Below, piece after piece: positions 34,086 through 46,302 of a DNA stretch of 64,000 nt. The DNA comes from Rhizopus sp. PT2906 (taxonomy: Eukaryota > Mucoromycota > Mucoromycetes > Mucorales > Rhizopodaceae). Where the stretch lies: positions 43,474 to 107,473 of the forward strand of contig JAMYHX010000096.1 in the NCBI GenBank assembly GCA_025529335.1, written 5' to 3'. Position numbers and translations under genes: made by a program. Under the pieces are notes generated by a model. It ran no database searches, was not told where the DNA came from, and saw only the letters and a program-made list of their open reading frames with translations. Each line of letters begins with the position of its first letter. The first letter of the stretch is position 1.

Positions 34086-34740
34086 TATTGGTAGTTGTAT
34101 TAATGATAAAGAAAAAAGAAAAAAAGAAAAATAGAAAAAAGACCTTTTCAGTGGTTCATTGGTTAAAAGTCACTTTGATCCCCCCTCTCTCTCGAACGCA
34201 TAGATGCACATGAATTGGTCTCTTGTCGGAGATCTTTTTTATTTCAACTTGTACTGAATCATAAAGATCTTTTCCCGTTTAAGCAATTTCGTTTAGGTAC
34301 CTAATTACGACGTAATGGCGCTCAAATAACAACAAATACACTATTGAATGCTTATTTTAACTTGTTTGGTTGAAATTAGGTTGGTTCCTTAGTGGAATAC
34401 TTGTTTCAACATTCCAAGGTTTCTATTGGAGCTAATAATCCAAAGGCTTCAGGCACAAGATAAATTCGAGATCATATTGTCATATCATACTCACATGACG
34501 CCTACCGCTATTTATCTTTATTCTTAACAAGCTATCATTCAATGTTTTGGTGTTTGAGATAACAGAACATACTTGATCGTGAATGAGAGATTATTCAACT
34601 TTATTGCTTTCTGTTTATCATGAGATTCATATCACTTGTATATGTATTTTGTATGAAAGTGTGGGATTTTTAATAAATTATGGTGCTGTAGTGGGAAGAG
34701 AATGCCCGGATAAAAGGCAAAGACGATAGAGGAAGCTGCA
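34086..34740. other. Intergenic stretch before Tc1 relic
   Basis: AT-rich with no recognisable gene; includes the upstream region of the cupin gene. Confidence 0.4.
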
Positions 34741-35574
34741 ATGATCTATAGTTCAAAGATCTTGACGGCTGCAGTCGTTTTCCATAGAGTAGCGATACCT
34801 GCGCTAAAGAAACAAAGAGCATCTGTATCGACTGTGTATTGCTCGTCTACTGGGACAAAAGAAATGAGCACTGACCAGATTTTGTCTACGGCGAGGAACT
34901 TGTCCGGTAGAGAATATCTCTCAGAGATTGAGAATCAGAAGTTAAGCCTGGGAGAGCAGCTTACAAAGAGGTGGTAGAGTGTTTCAATATCTTTTTTGGA
35001 AGAGCCTGTGCAGCGGAAAGATGATCAAATAGGAATTCCAGATATGCTGTAAATCAGGCGTAGTAATGTGGTCATGTAACAGGCGAAGCCATGGTGTGAA
35101 AGCCTTAGGAGGCATATTCAGGGACCAAAACGTTTGCCAATAATGAGGTCAGAGAAGCAGCTGTCCTCACAGCCCAGAGTTTGGCGCAAGACACTGGAAA
35201 AATACAACAAAGAATGCTTGGCGCCAACCTTCAAAAGTGGCAGAACTTCCATCATGATTTGAGATGCCATAGCTGATGAAAAGAAGTTGAGAGTTGTTTT
35301 TATAAAGGACAAGTACAACTAGATGGAGAGGGATAAAGGATATAAACAAGATGTCCTGGCCAGCACAATCGCCGGATTTGAATCCGATTGAAAATCTTTG
35401 GAACATGATGAAGAGGAGGGTTAACGCTCTATGCCCCTCATGCTAAAAACCAGCAAGCCATGGAAATAGTTTCGGAGAGTGTTTGGAGGGATTTTACTCC
35501 AGAAAGCATCAACAACTTAATTGATTCTATGCCGAAGAAGGTCAAAGCTCGTGGTGGACACACCAAATACTAAA
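34741..35574 (+). mobile_element. Decayed Tc1/mariner transposase
   Basis: An N-terminal ORF (34741-34977) carries a helix-turn-helix-like start (TARNLSGREYLSEIENQKL). After stops and frameshifts the catalytic half reappears in pieces: LEKYNKECLAPTFKSGRTSIMIW, then MSWPAQSPDLNPIENLWNMMKRRV, then ARGGHTKY at the end. The SPDLNPIENLW phrase is diagnostic of Tc1/mariner DDE transposases. Several stops separate the parts, so it is inactive. Terminal repeats were not identified. Confidence 0.75.
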
Positions 35575-35660
35575 TCAATAAAAAACCCAAAAATTGCTTC
35601 ACAACTCTCACCGTTTTTCTTTAACAAAAATAGATTATTTTTTATTCATTAGTCTTCTAG

Positions 35661-38000
35661 TTAATAATTGCTAGCTTCTGGCATAGACAAGCGCTGTTCA
35701 AAAACATTCGATAAACGATCCAAGGGATTAGGGAGATGAAAATGCTGACGATGCTCTTCCCCAGACTGACTATACTCTGATAACAGCTGTCTCTTATTTT
35801 GATGATAGAGATGATATCCTGCTTGACCAAACAAAAGCCGTGGTACATCAACAAGATATCCCATCGTTCCTTTCACTCCTACTGCCTTTTCTGCTTGTAT
35901 CCAGAAATTCATCTTTCCTGTCTTCTCATCAAAGTATCCTGCACAGTAATTTCTCATACCCATCAGTTTCTTGTTTTGTCTCTGTTATGTCGGTTAGCAA
36001 ATAGTAGCAATCATCCAGTACCTTGCTTACCGTATTGCCGTTTGGTGAGCGTTTGAATAGATTATACATTCTTTCTTCAACGTTACCATTGAATGTGACA
36101 TAGGTTGAATTTTGGTTCAAAACAGTCAAGAGTGCTTGAGGAGGAGGAACATTGACGATAGCACTAGAAATGATTTGTACCATCAAGAATGGGTCACCTT
36201 CTTCTTTATCCTTCATATCTTTAGAATACAACTTTCCAGCACCGCAGCAGTGAACCTATGAAAGAACTAAGAAACAAATTCTGAAACACAGCCTATATGC
36301 TTACATCGCCTCCCAAGAATGAAACTCGAACAGATCTTTCACGGGCATATTGCTGAAGTCGTTCAATAAACTTCTTTCTCTCGACTTCATGATTTGACGC
36401 AGTCCAATCTAATGAATGCTTTAGTGGCCTCTGTTATTCCCTGGGATATGATACTTACGGTCATTCATGTCGTCTAATAATTCTGGATCGCCATTCCATT
36501 TGTTCAACTGACCAGAGATCATATTTCCCAGTGCTCCAGTCTTACCGGCGATGGTTGCCAGATTAAAGCCTGCTGCTCCATCCATGAGATTTTCAAATAG
36601 AGTGAGACGAGGGTAAATGATGGGTACACCCGTCAGAACCAAGAGATGCTTTATTGTTGATGGCATCATAGAGCGTAAGTGCTCAAAGACGCTGTCATAC
36701 GTAGACGGCTTACAGATATCGTGCTTTGTTCTTTCTCCTCTACAGTCCAATGCAATAAATCCAATATCTGGACCGAGAGTAGAAATGATGTGATTGCATG
36801 TATCAAGTGTGCCTCGTATCATCCCATGTTGAGGGGCTAATTCCACAGTTGTGTGCTGTTGAAATAAGTAATAAAATCTGCATGCATTAGCAAATAAGAC
36901 TTGTAAAGAAAGTTAGTTTATTACCGCATATATTTGTTTATTTTATACCTTGAAAACATTCTGCACGTTGCATGTCAGCAGGATATGAGCCATAGCCATC
37001 AATGATATCCTAGATCGATATGAATATATACTCTACTCTCTTTTTTTAGTGGTTACATTACATGATCATCCCACATGTTCATTGAAGGAATAGTAGCGAA
37101 TGCCTTGGCCACAACAGGATTGTCTTTGAACCTATCATTTCATGGATGAATCTCTATCCCATTGTCCTCTGTGTGTATATCATCCTATTACCCGAAATTT
37201 TTACAGTAATTCCAGAAATAGAAATCTTCAAATCCATCCTTCATTTCATGGCTCAACTTCATTGCCAGACGTTTCGCAGGCACTTTCTCTTCTACCCATG
37301 GCTTCATGAAATCTTCCTTGATGAGTCTATCCTGATAGAGTTGATCGCCACCGCCAAGTAAGACATGAAATGGCATGACTTCATGTCTATCGAGAACATC
37401 CTGCCAGAGGGGTGCCTCTTTTTCACCAAATTTGTCCTTAATCTCTTGTGGAATATCGGAGAATCCGTTACATGAATAAAACATGAATCGCATAGATTGA
37501 TAAAATGAGGGCATATGGAATTGGAAATAAGGGCTAGCCCAGTTATTGTAAGGTGTAGAATAGGTGGCGATTTGATCATTATCTGTCAACTGAATACGAA
37601 CGTCGTATCTCCAGAAACGAAACTTGTTGCGGAATACGTCCAGGCATTCTGCTCGAGGCTTGATCGTCTGCTTACGTTGTGTTGCTGGTTCAGTCACTTG
37701 GATATCAATCGGAGGTGGGTGGTGGTCGCTGGAGACGACTAGAATAGATCCTTGCCACTGACGAGTTGTGTAATTGATGCCAATATATCGAAGCAAAGGA
37801 CCACAAACAATCTCCCCAGGCCTCTCGTCACCATGTGATAGATGAGGAAGGTGAGGTACATGAGATGAAAGATGATTCCAGTGATCTTTGACGTTAAGTT
37901 GACTAAAACTGGAAGTCAAATTCTCAGCAAGTCCAGCTATTCCTCCATGTTGTTGTCCATATCCTGGATAAGGGGCGTTATTATTGCTATAATTCTGCAT
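35661..38000 (-). CDS. PhoD-like phosphatase domain protein
   Basis: Predicted metal-dependent phosphatase-fold protein of the fungal PhoD-like type. Seven exons: 38000-37192, 37131-37062, 37009-36949, 36899-36459, 36408-36305, 36255-36031 and 35981-35661. They sum to 2031 nt and 676 aa with the frame intact. Conserved features: HVLLGGGDQLYQD, NMWDDHDIIDGYGSYP (metal-binding Asp/His cluster), a FYYLFQQHTTVELAP segment, RGERTKH, LTGVPIIYPR, and LGGDVHCCGAG (metal ligands). No signal peptide or membrane segment, so it is probably cytosolic. The exon before HTTVE uses an acceptor at 36900, chosen because it alone keeps the frame. Substrate not known. Confidence 0.88.
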
Positions 38001-38420
38001 TCTCTAATTTATAAAGAAAAAAAGAAAAAAAAGGTTATGAAAGCACACACATGCATTTTTTTTTTTTAGTCTGTAGCAGAACACAGTTTGTGCTCAGCCC
38101 AATTTAAGGTCGGGTGGCACTAACCGCATCATACGAAATTCTCAAGTTGACATAGAGGAGACTGAAGACATGATAATAGGCTTTCCAAGCTACGCTATAT
38201 TTCAGTAATAAAATTCTCTAAATCTATATCATTATTCTTTTCTAATGGCGGCTTTGAAAGATATAAGGGGAAAAGGGTTTTGAAAGTTTATTATTATGAA
38301 AATAAAGCGCATTTATCACATTGGAAGCGAGTAATGATAAATGCCCACAACCACACTTTGAGCTTTGTGATCTTGGTTGTTTTCTTTATTTGTTCGAATT
38401 GTACAACGTAAAAAAAGATA

Positions 38421-38555
38421 AACACTACGCGCACGAGGAAATCCACAAGAAGGTTAATGCTACGAGTGTTTCCTTGGGGGCACTACATGTGGTATCACTA
38501 TACAACTTCACACCGCCAAAGCGTCTACCTAATCTAAGACTGCCCAGTGGGATAT
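38421..38555 (+). repeat. Left arm of perfect 135-bp inverted repeat
   Basis: Base-by-base comparison shows this segment is the exact reverse complement of 38656-38790. The arms are separated by 100 bp. Similarity continues weakly about 15 bp into the spacer on each side (both have ATAAAAT). Confidence 0.95.
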
Positions 38556-38655
38556 TCTTTGGTATAAAATTACTCTTGAATGACCTTGATTCTTTACTGA
38601 TCAAACTGACAACATAAAAATTAAAATACAGCAATAGCCACATTTTATATCAATG

Positions 38656-38790
38656 ATATCCCACTGGGCAGTCTTAGATTAGGTAGACGCTTTGGCGGTG
38701 TGAAGTTGTATAGTGATACCACATGTAGTGCCCCCAAGGAAACACTCGTAGCATTAACCTTCTTGTGGATTTCCTCGTGCGCGTAGTGTT
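38656..38790 (-). repeat. Right arm of perfect 135-bp inverted repeat
   Basis: Exact reverse complement of 38421-38555. It is followed by a T-run and ATCAGTGTGCGAATA. That sequence is also the terminus of the short TIR repeat at 45.6 and 51.6 kb. Confidence 0.95.
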
Positions 38791-39068
38791 CACCTTTTTT
38801 TTTATCAGTGTGCGAATAAATATTCTGCATTTTTTTTTTTTGCAAAAAGAATGAAAAAGAATGACAATACGCGACGATCTCCAACAATAGGCTTTGTAAA
38901 CGTAAGACATGTCTTTAACTGGGAAGAAAAGACAAAGAGAGAGAAAGAGAGAACATGACTGAATGATTTAGATTAAAATACTTGATTGTCTGTTTAATGT
39001 CAAAGTAAAAAAGCCCTATATCGTTTTGATATTAGGAGGTAGACGACAATCTAAAGAAATAATAATAA

Positions 39069-41275
39069 ATGCTCAAAATGTGCACTCTAGATCAACGTTA
39101 TCAATCAACCTTGGAAGAATGTAAAAACAGGACAACATTTGACTTTCAAGTTACCTTCCATACGCAGCTTTTTGGTACAATGCAGCTTGATCTCTTTGAT
39201 ACAGGAACATTCTATTCTACAGATAAACATTTAGGAAGGACAGAGATACGATTAGGCCTACTCAAGCACATGCCGCTCTCATTTACGAATTACTATGAAA
39301 TATGGGATAGAACGCTCTCATCAGGAGCAAGCTCAAGTATTGGCCGTGAGAGGACAAGAGTGAATAGTATCGGCGCAATTCATGCACAGATCAATTATCA
39401 GTTTGTGAGTCTCGAAAATAGCAACGACGACATGATACAGTTACCAGCAGCTGAATCGATCGTCGCTACAAACTTGGTCATGCAGGAACAGATCGCAGCC
39501 GAAGCGAGACGACATATGCAGTTCAGCCGTGAACGCCAGAAAAAAAGAAAAGAAGCCATTCAGATTAAGGAACGGATTGTTGATTTGCATAGCGAGTCTG
39601 GAGAAGAGGATCTGATACAGCCTTTAGCTATTGATGATGATTATAAAGCAAGTGATAATGAAGAAGAAGACGACGACGAGTTTGGCGAAATGGTTTCGGC
39701 TCCTTCAGACAATGTGAATGATGATTTTGATAGTATCTCAGAAGAAAGTATGGAGATTAAAGGAAAAGATACAGTCACCAAGATGATTGGAAAGCTTATG
39801 GCAGCCTTTGTAAATACAATAAAAGAAAGATATACACTAGTATTAAATGCCATCTTTTTGTAATTAACAAAAGGGACAAGGATTTGAGTTGACGCATATG
39901 CAAGTAGTAACAGGTCTTTCTCTCTTGGAAAAATTCTTTACTGATCTTCCGCGACAAAGAAGCTGGGATATCGTCCGGGATCTATCCGAAATCGAAACAG
40001 CTGCAAGGTTTTGGAAATTTTCAATTGCTTCTTACGGTTGGAAAGGACTGAACTTTATGGGTAAAGGCAATGGTATATTATCAGATGCCATTAGAGAGCA
40101 TTCAGATGCAAGGTCAATCGTTGAGTATTTGATTATACCTAAAGAAGACCTGCTTGCTTATGAATTTAGATCATCTGAAGCGTTTCGACCAAGTTATTTT
40201 ATTGCAAGAGATAGATTTACAAACTCTATCGTTTTATCTATTCGTGGAACAATGGTGGGGGTAGCAACCATCTCCTTCTTTTATATTAACATTGACTAGA
40301 GTATTATGGACACCTTGACTGACTTGGTTTGCGAATATGAGCCGTGGAAGGGTGGATACGTGCATAGTGGAATGAAAGTAAGTGCTGCTGGAAGCACATT
40401 TCTGCGCGAGGGATTAAATACGTTTTTGACAGCAATCTGCCGTCTGGTTTTACCAATATGTTGTGCCGTTACTGCGAACATTTATACATGAGAACAATGC
40501 TACTGGTCTTGTCATTGTAGGACATAGCCTGGGCGCAGCAACAGCTGCAATTCTTACAGATATGCTTATGGAATGTTTGGATACGTTTTCAGATGGAAAG
40601 GATTTTAATATAAAATGCTTTGGTTATGCTCCAGCATGTGGATTGAGTTTAGATTTAGCAGAAAAGCATAAAGTATTCATCCCTTCTTTAGATTGCTTGT
40701 GGTTTCTCAATTCTAGTTCATAGGACGTTGTGCAATCCTTTGTTTTTGCAGAAGACATTGTTAGCAAATTAAGCTATGGTTCAATGATGGATGTCAAGGA
40801 GTTAGTCATAGCCAGCGCAGAAGCAGCAAAGAACATGATAGGAATAGCTGATATCATTCTAGGAAATAACAAGCTCGAGGGTGAAAGATGGAAATGCATT
40901 TCCGATCGTGTTTCAGAAGTTCGAAAGAGGCTGATGAATCAACAGGATAACCCACGAGTAAGTTGTTGCATTAAAAACCACTACAATTCATAAATAATCA
41001 AGCTGTGATAGTTATATGTTGCAGGACAAATATACCAATTTTGGAATGTAAGCTCCATCATAGTCATCGCATAATCTATCTAATCAGCACGACAGGACCC
41101 TACACCAAGTAATCAAGACCGTATCACTATAGAAAAGACAACCGCAATGAACGTCTCAGAGGAAGTCGTTATTAAGAAATCAATCTTGACCGATCATTTA
41201 CCAACAAACTTTGATCTTGCTTTCCGAAAAGCAAGAGAAGCTCTTATGCTTGAAGGGACTATGAAAAGTGTGTGA
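39069..41275 (+). CDS. Class 3 lipase (diacylglycerol lipase-like) with partial C2 domain
   Basis: Probable membrane-associated lipase. The likely exon path is 39069-39809 and 39874 onward through five more short introns to TGA at 41275. A C2-like segment (QRYQSTLEEC...TFDFQVTFHTQLFGTMQLDLFDTG) opens the protein, then an acidic linker. The lipase domain follows: SIVLSIRGTMSIMDTLTDL, then AVWFYQYVVPLLRTF, the nucleophile motif VGHSLGAATAA, GYAPACGLSLDLAEKH, FVFAEDIVSKLSYGS, a LYVAGQIYQFW strand, and SILTDHLPTNFDLAFRKARE at the end. The Ser of GHSLG is intact. The C2 domain lacks its first strands. An open stretch just upstream in another frame (about 39000-39110, PYIVLILGGRRQSKE) could be the lost part. 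Confidence 0.8.
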
Positions 41276-41334
41276 TACCCACTTTTTTTTTATTAAATAA
41301 AGTAGATTTTTTTAATGCAGTAAAGATGATATGA

Positions 41335-42037
41335 TTACAAGTGCTTTTCGACTTCTTCGGCAATAGATTTTGGTTCAGTGGTGGAAGCATAACGCTTAAC
41401 AACCTTTCCTTCACGATTAATCAAAAATTTCTAAACAGAGTTGGATCAGTTACAGGTTTCACTTTAAGATTTATAAAAAATGTTACCTCAAAATTCCACT
41501 TGACGCGCTTCAAACTAATAAAAAAAGGAAAATGATATCAGCTCACACATTATTCATGACGTATAAACGCTTTTACTTACCCCAAGATACCAGGTTGAGA
41601 TTCTTTCATCCATTTCCACAAGGGAGCTTCGTTATCTCCATTAACCTCACTATGAAGCGATCAATATTTCATCTTGAATAAGTTTTTGTCAACTTACACT
41701 TTGGAAGTCAAAGGAAAAGTGACATTCCAGTTAAGAGAACAAAAGTTTTGAATTTCTTCTTCTGAGCCAGGTTCTTGACCACCAAATTGGTTACAAGGAG
41801 ATCCGACGATAACAAAGCCTCTATCCTTATACTTTTGATAGAGTTCTTCCAAACCAGCATATTGCTTGGTGAATCCACACTTGGACGCAACATTGACAAC
41901 CAAGACAACCTGGATATATTGTTAGCCTTTGATTTCTTTTACTAACCCTAGTTCTGCTTTACCTTTCCCTTAAGATCGGCTAAATTCCAGTCTTCGCCCT
42001 TGATGTTTTTAACTGTAAAGTCGTATAAAGTAGTCAT
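41335..42037 (-). CDS. Glutathione peroxidase (thioredoxin-type, Cys)
   Basis: Reduces peroxides, in fungi usually with thioredoxin. Five exons from ATG at 42037 to TAA at 41337-41335, about 160 aa. Signature parts: YDFTVKNIKGEDWNLADLKGK, VVNVASKCGFTKQY (peroxidatic Cys rather than selenocysteine), SPCNQFGGQEPG (Gln of the catalytic tetrad), and VKWNFEKFLINREG (Trp and Asn). No organelle presequence is evident. Convergent with the lipase; the stops are about 60 bp apart. Confidence 0.94.
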
Positions 42038-42562
42038 TTTTGTTTTTTAGTAAAGAAAAAAATAAACAAAAAAAAAAGAGGACTTGCATTAAATATATTT
42101 TCTGATTTTTCGGTCTGATGAAGGGCCGCGTAAGAAATAATTGACTTTTTTGGCGATGATGAACAGCAGCCAACAAGAGGCCAGCTTTGTCATTTTTGCT
42201 TACTAGAGTATTCTAATTTTCATACTCCGAGTTACTGCTTTCAGAGAATGAAGCAAGGTATATGTTAATATGCTGAGATAGCTATACGAATACTCCCATA
42301 TATTGTATTGTCTCTAATAAAAAGAATATGATTACAAAAAAACAACAACAACATCAATTTATATACACTAGCAGAATAGTTCATGTGTCATGTAATGATA
42401 TTCTTATTCTTACAATTCTTCCGAGCCGATCAAAGCTTCAGCAAATTAGCTCCAGGCAACAGTTTGTTCCTGGACTGTTTTTCTAAAAATAGTATCTTTG
42501 ATTATCTTTAATTCTTTAACTTTTTCTTCCACTTATTCCCCTTTTATTAAAGAATAGTAATC

Positions 42563-44640
42563 ATGTCTGAAAGCTTAGTTTTAAAACAATACATACCCTT
42601 TCCTAAGGGAATTACTGTTAATATTGACTCTTGGAAAAATATCATTGAAAATTCGCTTGTCCATCATGCAGTATGTTAGATTTAGAATGGTGATATGTCT
42701 ACTTTAAACGAAGAAGACCAACCTATGCCAAAGCGCGTAACACGAAGAGGCATCATTTGGAAAATTAAGCACATATGCCATAGAGCTGGGGCCTATAAGA
42801 GTCGTGCTGATGTACAAACAAAAGATGAATCATCTAAAAGCCGGCCAATCCAGAAACCAAGCAAGAAGATCGATTGCAGATGCCATGTTACTGTCACCTG
42901 CTATTTCGTAACACCTAATTGGGTCACCATTAAGCTTCATAATGAGCATAATCATCTTTCGGACGTTTTGATGATATCTCTTTTTTGTCTTTATCCGATA
43001 ATACGAAGGAAGGTATATTGCAAAGGTTATGTGAAATCTATGGTGGAAGAGACATAAGAGCTGTAACTCAAAGTCATTTAATGAAAGGATAAGAGGACTT
43101 TTTCCTGAAGCTGCTAGTTTGTCATCCTCTTCAGTATATGTTGTATATCGTGATCAGTTTGTCCATCCAGAAGATGTGTACAACATATATAAAAAGGTTC
43201 AAGAACTATCGTATAAAAAACACAACGATCAGAAAGAATTCATCAAGCTTTGATTGAAAGATCTTCAGCAACAATGAGGTTGTTCTACGTGTATTGCTCA
43301 AGATTTCGAACAGAGCTACACATTCGGCTTTGTTTCTCCATGACAAAGACAACAACTAGTTCGAGCCGACTCATTTTGCTTGGATGCTACACATTGTGTG
43401 CCCAATATGGCCAATGTTATATTATATAGGCATTCCATTACAGGAAGTGGTTGCCCAGTTGCCTTTTCCTTTACTAACGATCATTCAATGATTTCAGTTG
43501 CACGCTTTTTAAGATTTATCAAGAATCTTGGATATGATCAACAACTTCCTTGCTTAAAGGAAATAACATGTCAATAGAGCTTGGATGAATCAAATACGCA
43601 AGAAAATCAAGCTAGGAAGCGCCTCTGCCGACAATGCTGACCATAGAAGCATAATAGCAGCTCTTAAGAGTTTGATGTAGAAAAGTTCAACCCAAATGCT
43701 CACCCAGAAGCTGCTACATTTCCAACAGGAGTTTTCTGTACATACGGATTTCATAGTTCACTTTACCCAAAAGTACCTTGTTGATGATAAGTTTGTGCAT
43801 TGGTCTGCTGCCTACCAACTACAAATTTTTACCAATATGGAAACGAACAACTATATTGAGAGTTGGCATAACCAATTGAAGACAAACCACTTACAAAGAA
43901 AGAAGAATAGAAGACTGGATCGCTTAATCTTAATCTTGATTGATGATGTTCATGCCAGCTTTATGCACAATACCGCAAGGATGGTTGCTAATATCAGACG
44001 TATGAGCTCAGAGACTATAGAGGCAAGAAAGAGAATGATTGCAGCAGAAGAGATCAATGAGATGTCAGTAGAGGATATGGTGCAGAAAGTGTATATCGAT
44101 GAAGAGGTTTGTTATATTGTCAAGTCTTTCACGACGGAAGTTGTATACGATATATCAACTGAGCAAGGAATGATGACTGCATGTAATTGTATAAACTTTC
44201 AACGAAATAGGTGTACCTATAAGCATATGTATTTGATTTATCGCTTCGACAAAAGCTGTGTAGTTTACAGCCAACGTAGATTGTTATAATTGTAATGAGA
44301 AATGCTCCAGTGTACTCAAGACATTACCTAGAAATTGACTCTAGCTTGAGGGTTCATACCATGGATGAGACAATACTTATCCTGAATACTGTGGAGAATA
44401 ATCATACCGAAGCAGTTACTGATAGCTCTGATGTGCTTTAATCAGAAGTACCATCTGAAGCTAGAGGTAGAACGGATAAGGTGTTGACAAGCATCACAAA
44501 TGTATGCAGACAAGCTTTAGAAAGTCGTATACATTTAACTTTTGAAAATAACGACAGACTGTTACAAATATATAATGAACTAAGACGGTTATTGTCAGCT
44601 AGTGAAGAGATGCAGCTTCCACAAAATATAAATATGTGAA
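42563..44640 (+). mobile_element. Decayed MULE (Mutator-like) transposase, copy 1
   Basis: A broken transposase on the plus strand. The first ORF (42563-42679) and the next (42695-43057) include a FAR1-like zinc-binding region (KKIDCRCHVTVTCYF...HNEHNHLSD). The DDE core is recognisable in pieces (FCLDATHCVPNMANVIL, then GSGCPVAFSFTND). The longest ORF (43696-44289) carries a SYNESW-type phrase (NNYIESWHNQLKTN), a coiled helix, and a SWIM zinc finger (TACNCINFQRNRCTYKHMYLIYR). A polar C-terminal tail follows to 44640. Multiple frameshifts and stops show it is inactive. Confidence 0.75.
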
Positions 44641-45114
44641 AAAGATAAATAAAAAAAGAATTCTTATTTCTTATTTCTTAGCCATACAAGTCAGCAAAAT
44701 ACGTAAATTGGTGTCCTTTTGACACACTTGGCTTTATCCTCTCTTTACAGCTCACCCCAATTCAGGCACAATTATTATATCTTTACAATTGATCAATTTG
44801 AGAAGTTAAAGTCGTGAAGAGATAAGGATGATAAAGTATAATTGTTTATATAAACGTTCATCTAATGTCTTTTACATGGCTATATCTTAGATGTATGCCT
44901 TGTAGATCCTTAGCAGTCATTCTTCCCTGCTTTTTGCATGCTATGGCTGTCATTTCCTTCCCTCTGTTAATACCCTCTTTCTCTATGCGTATCCTGAATG
45001 GTTTAAATCAACCTATTGCTTTTCTCTCTCTCTCTCTCTCTCTCTCTTTCTATTTGTCTGTCTTTCTTTTTATATAAATCAATATCTTTTTTTTTTTTTT
45101 ATTCAACAACAACT
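44641..45114. other. Intergenic with (CT)n microsatellite
   Basis: A run of about 13 CT units at 45023-45048, then a T-run at about 45087. No gene recognised. Confidence 0.6.
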
Positions 45115-45498
45115 TTATGCTTGCTTCTTCTTTTCCCATTCTTCAGGAGTAAAAGATTTCTACAAGAAAAAAAAAAAAAAAAAAAAACATCAGAATCTGA
45201 CCATTGATTCCAAAGGTTTTATTACCTGAGTAAAAGCGTGTACTTTACTGATTTCTTCTTTTAATGCTTCATTAACAAGTTTATGTCTAGCCAAAAGACG
45301 CTTTCCTTCAAACAAAGGCGACACAATCACTACTTCAAACATTTGTCCACAACCTGCTGACAAATCCTCAACTTCCTATCTTGTTTTTAGTTCAAGCAGC
45401 AATAAATGAGAATAGCAATTTACAGCATGCTGTGCTTGAAGGCGTTCAATAATAGCTGCCTTGAGTGATTCAGAAGTAATACCAGAGTTGGTTGACAT
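45115..45498 (-). CDS. BOL2: BolA-like protein (BOLA2/Fra2 type)
   Basis: Partner of monothiol glutaredoxins in cytosolic iron-sulfur handling and iron sensing. Three exons from ATG at 45498 to TAA at 45117-45115, about 90 aa. Diagnostic: QHAEVEDLSAGCGQMFEVVIVS, FEGKRLLARHKLVNEALKEEISKVHAFTQ and KSFTPEEW. These match BOLA2-type proteins, including the Cys position and the RHKLV helix with conserved His. No mitochondrial presequence. The second intron holds an A/T homopolymer. Family call firm. Confidence 0.92.
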
Positions 45499-45602
45499 TT
45501 TAACACAAGACAAAAGGAAAGTAAAATTACGGTCGGGATCAGTTTTTCAGACAAATAGAAATTTGAATTCAGATGTGTTACTGTTCAAACAGGATGTGTT
45601 GT

Positions 45603-46236
45603 ACACTATATTCACTGATAAAACAATGGTTATCTCAGACAACAAATGAGACAATAAATGATAATAAAAGAGAGCCCATCAGAAGCAAAAGAGTGAATAA
45701 AGAAATGATCAGTAAATCAGTTATCTACATTGATATAAAACACTTATGTTATAAAGAAGAGGATTTATAAGAGAAAAAGAGAAGCAAGAGATTATTAATA
45801 TCTTAGTGCACCAAATAGGGCTGGCAATAACCAGCCCGGAAAGAGCAAGCAAGAGACAAGAGAGGATTGCAAGCATAGAGAGCGGCCAAAGGAACAGAAG
45901 AGGTTGAAGGAGTGTACGGGACCAAAGTTTGATAAGAACCAAACTACGCCTAGCTAGCGCCGGTACTGTTTTCGATTTTATGATCTATAATACTACACGT
46001 CAGTTTCTTACAAGAGTAAAGAATATAACATACCTTAGGGCTAGCTAGTCCAAAAAAGTCTCTAACAACTTTTTCAGTTACGTGTGTTATTAAGTGCTGA
46101 CCACATTTATCTTTTCTCAAAAATATCAAGCCCACTTTATAAATTATTACATGTTGTCTTTTAAACAATAAAGAAGACATAGAAAATCAACTAAAGCATT
46201 GATTGTTATTGACCTTGTAATGTGTGCGAATAATTT
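45603..46236. repeat. Short-TIR repeat, copy 1 (partner at 51648-51999)
   Basis: Shares many long blocks with the second copy: CAGACAACAAATGA, TTATGTTATAAAGAAGAGG, AGTGCTGACCACATTTATCTT and others, in the same order and orientation. The right end reads GTGTGCGAATAATTT, the reverse complement of the left end of the other copy, so the element has terminal inverted repeats. A 260-bp segment (about 45790-46050) is present only here. It contains a GGCTGG...CCAGCC hairpin. Confidence 0.75.
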
Positions 46237-46302
46237 ATGAAAATAGTGTATATGTCAAAGTATCAAAAAATACAAGAAAAATTATCTACTTTTATTAATT
46301 CT

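Noticed and set aside
45023..45048. CT-repeat considered as part of a CRISPR-like or regulatory array
   Set aside because: Simple microsatellite; no spacer-repeat structure anywhere in the window.
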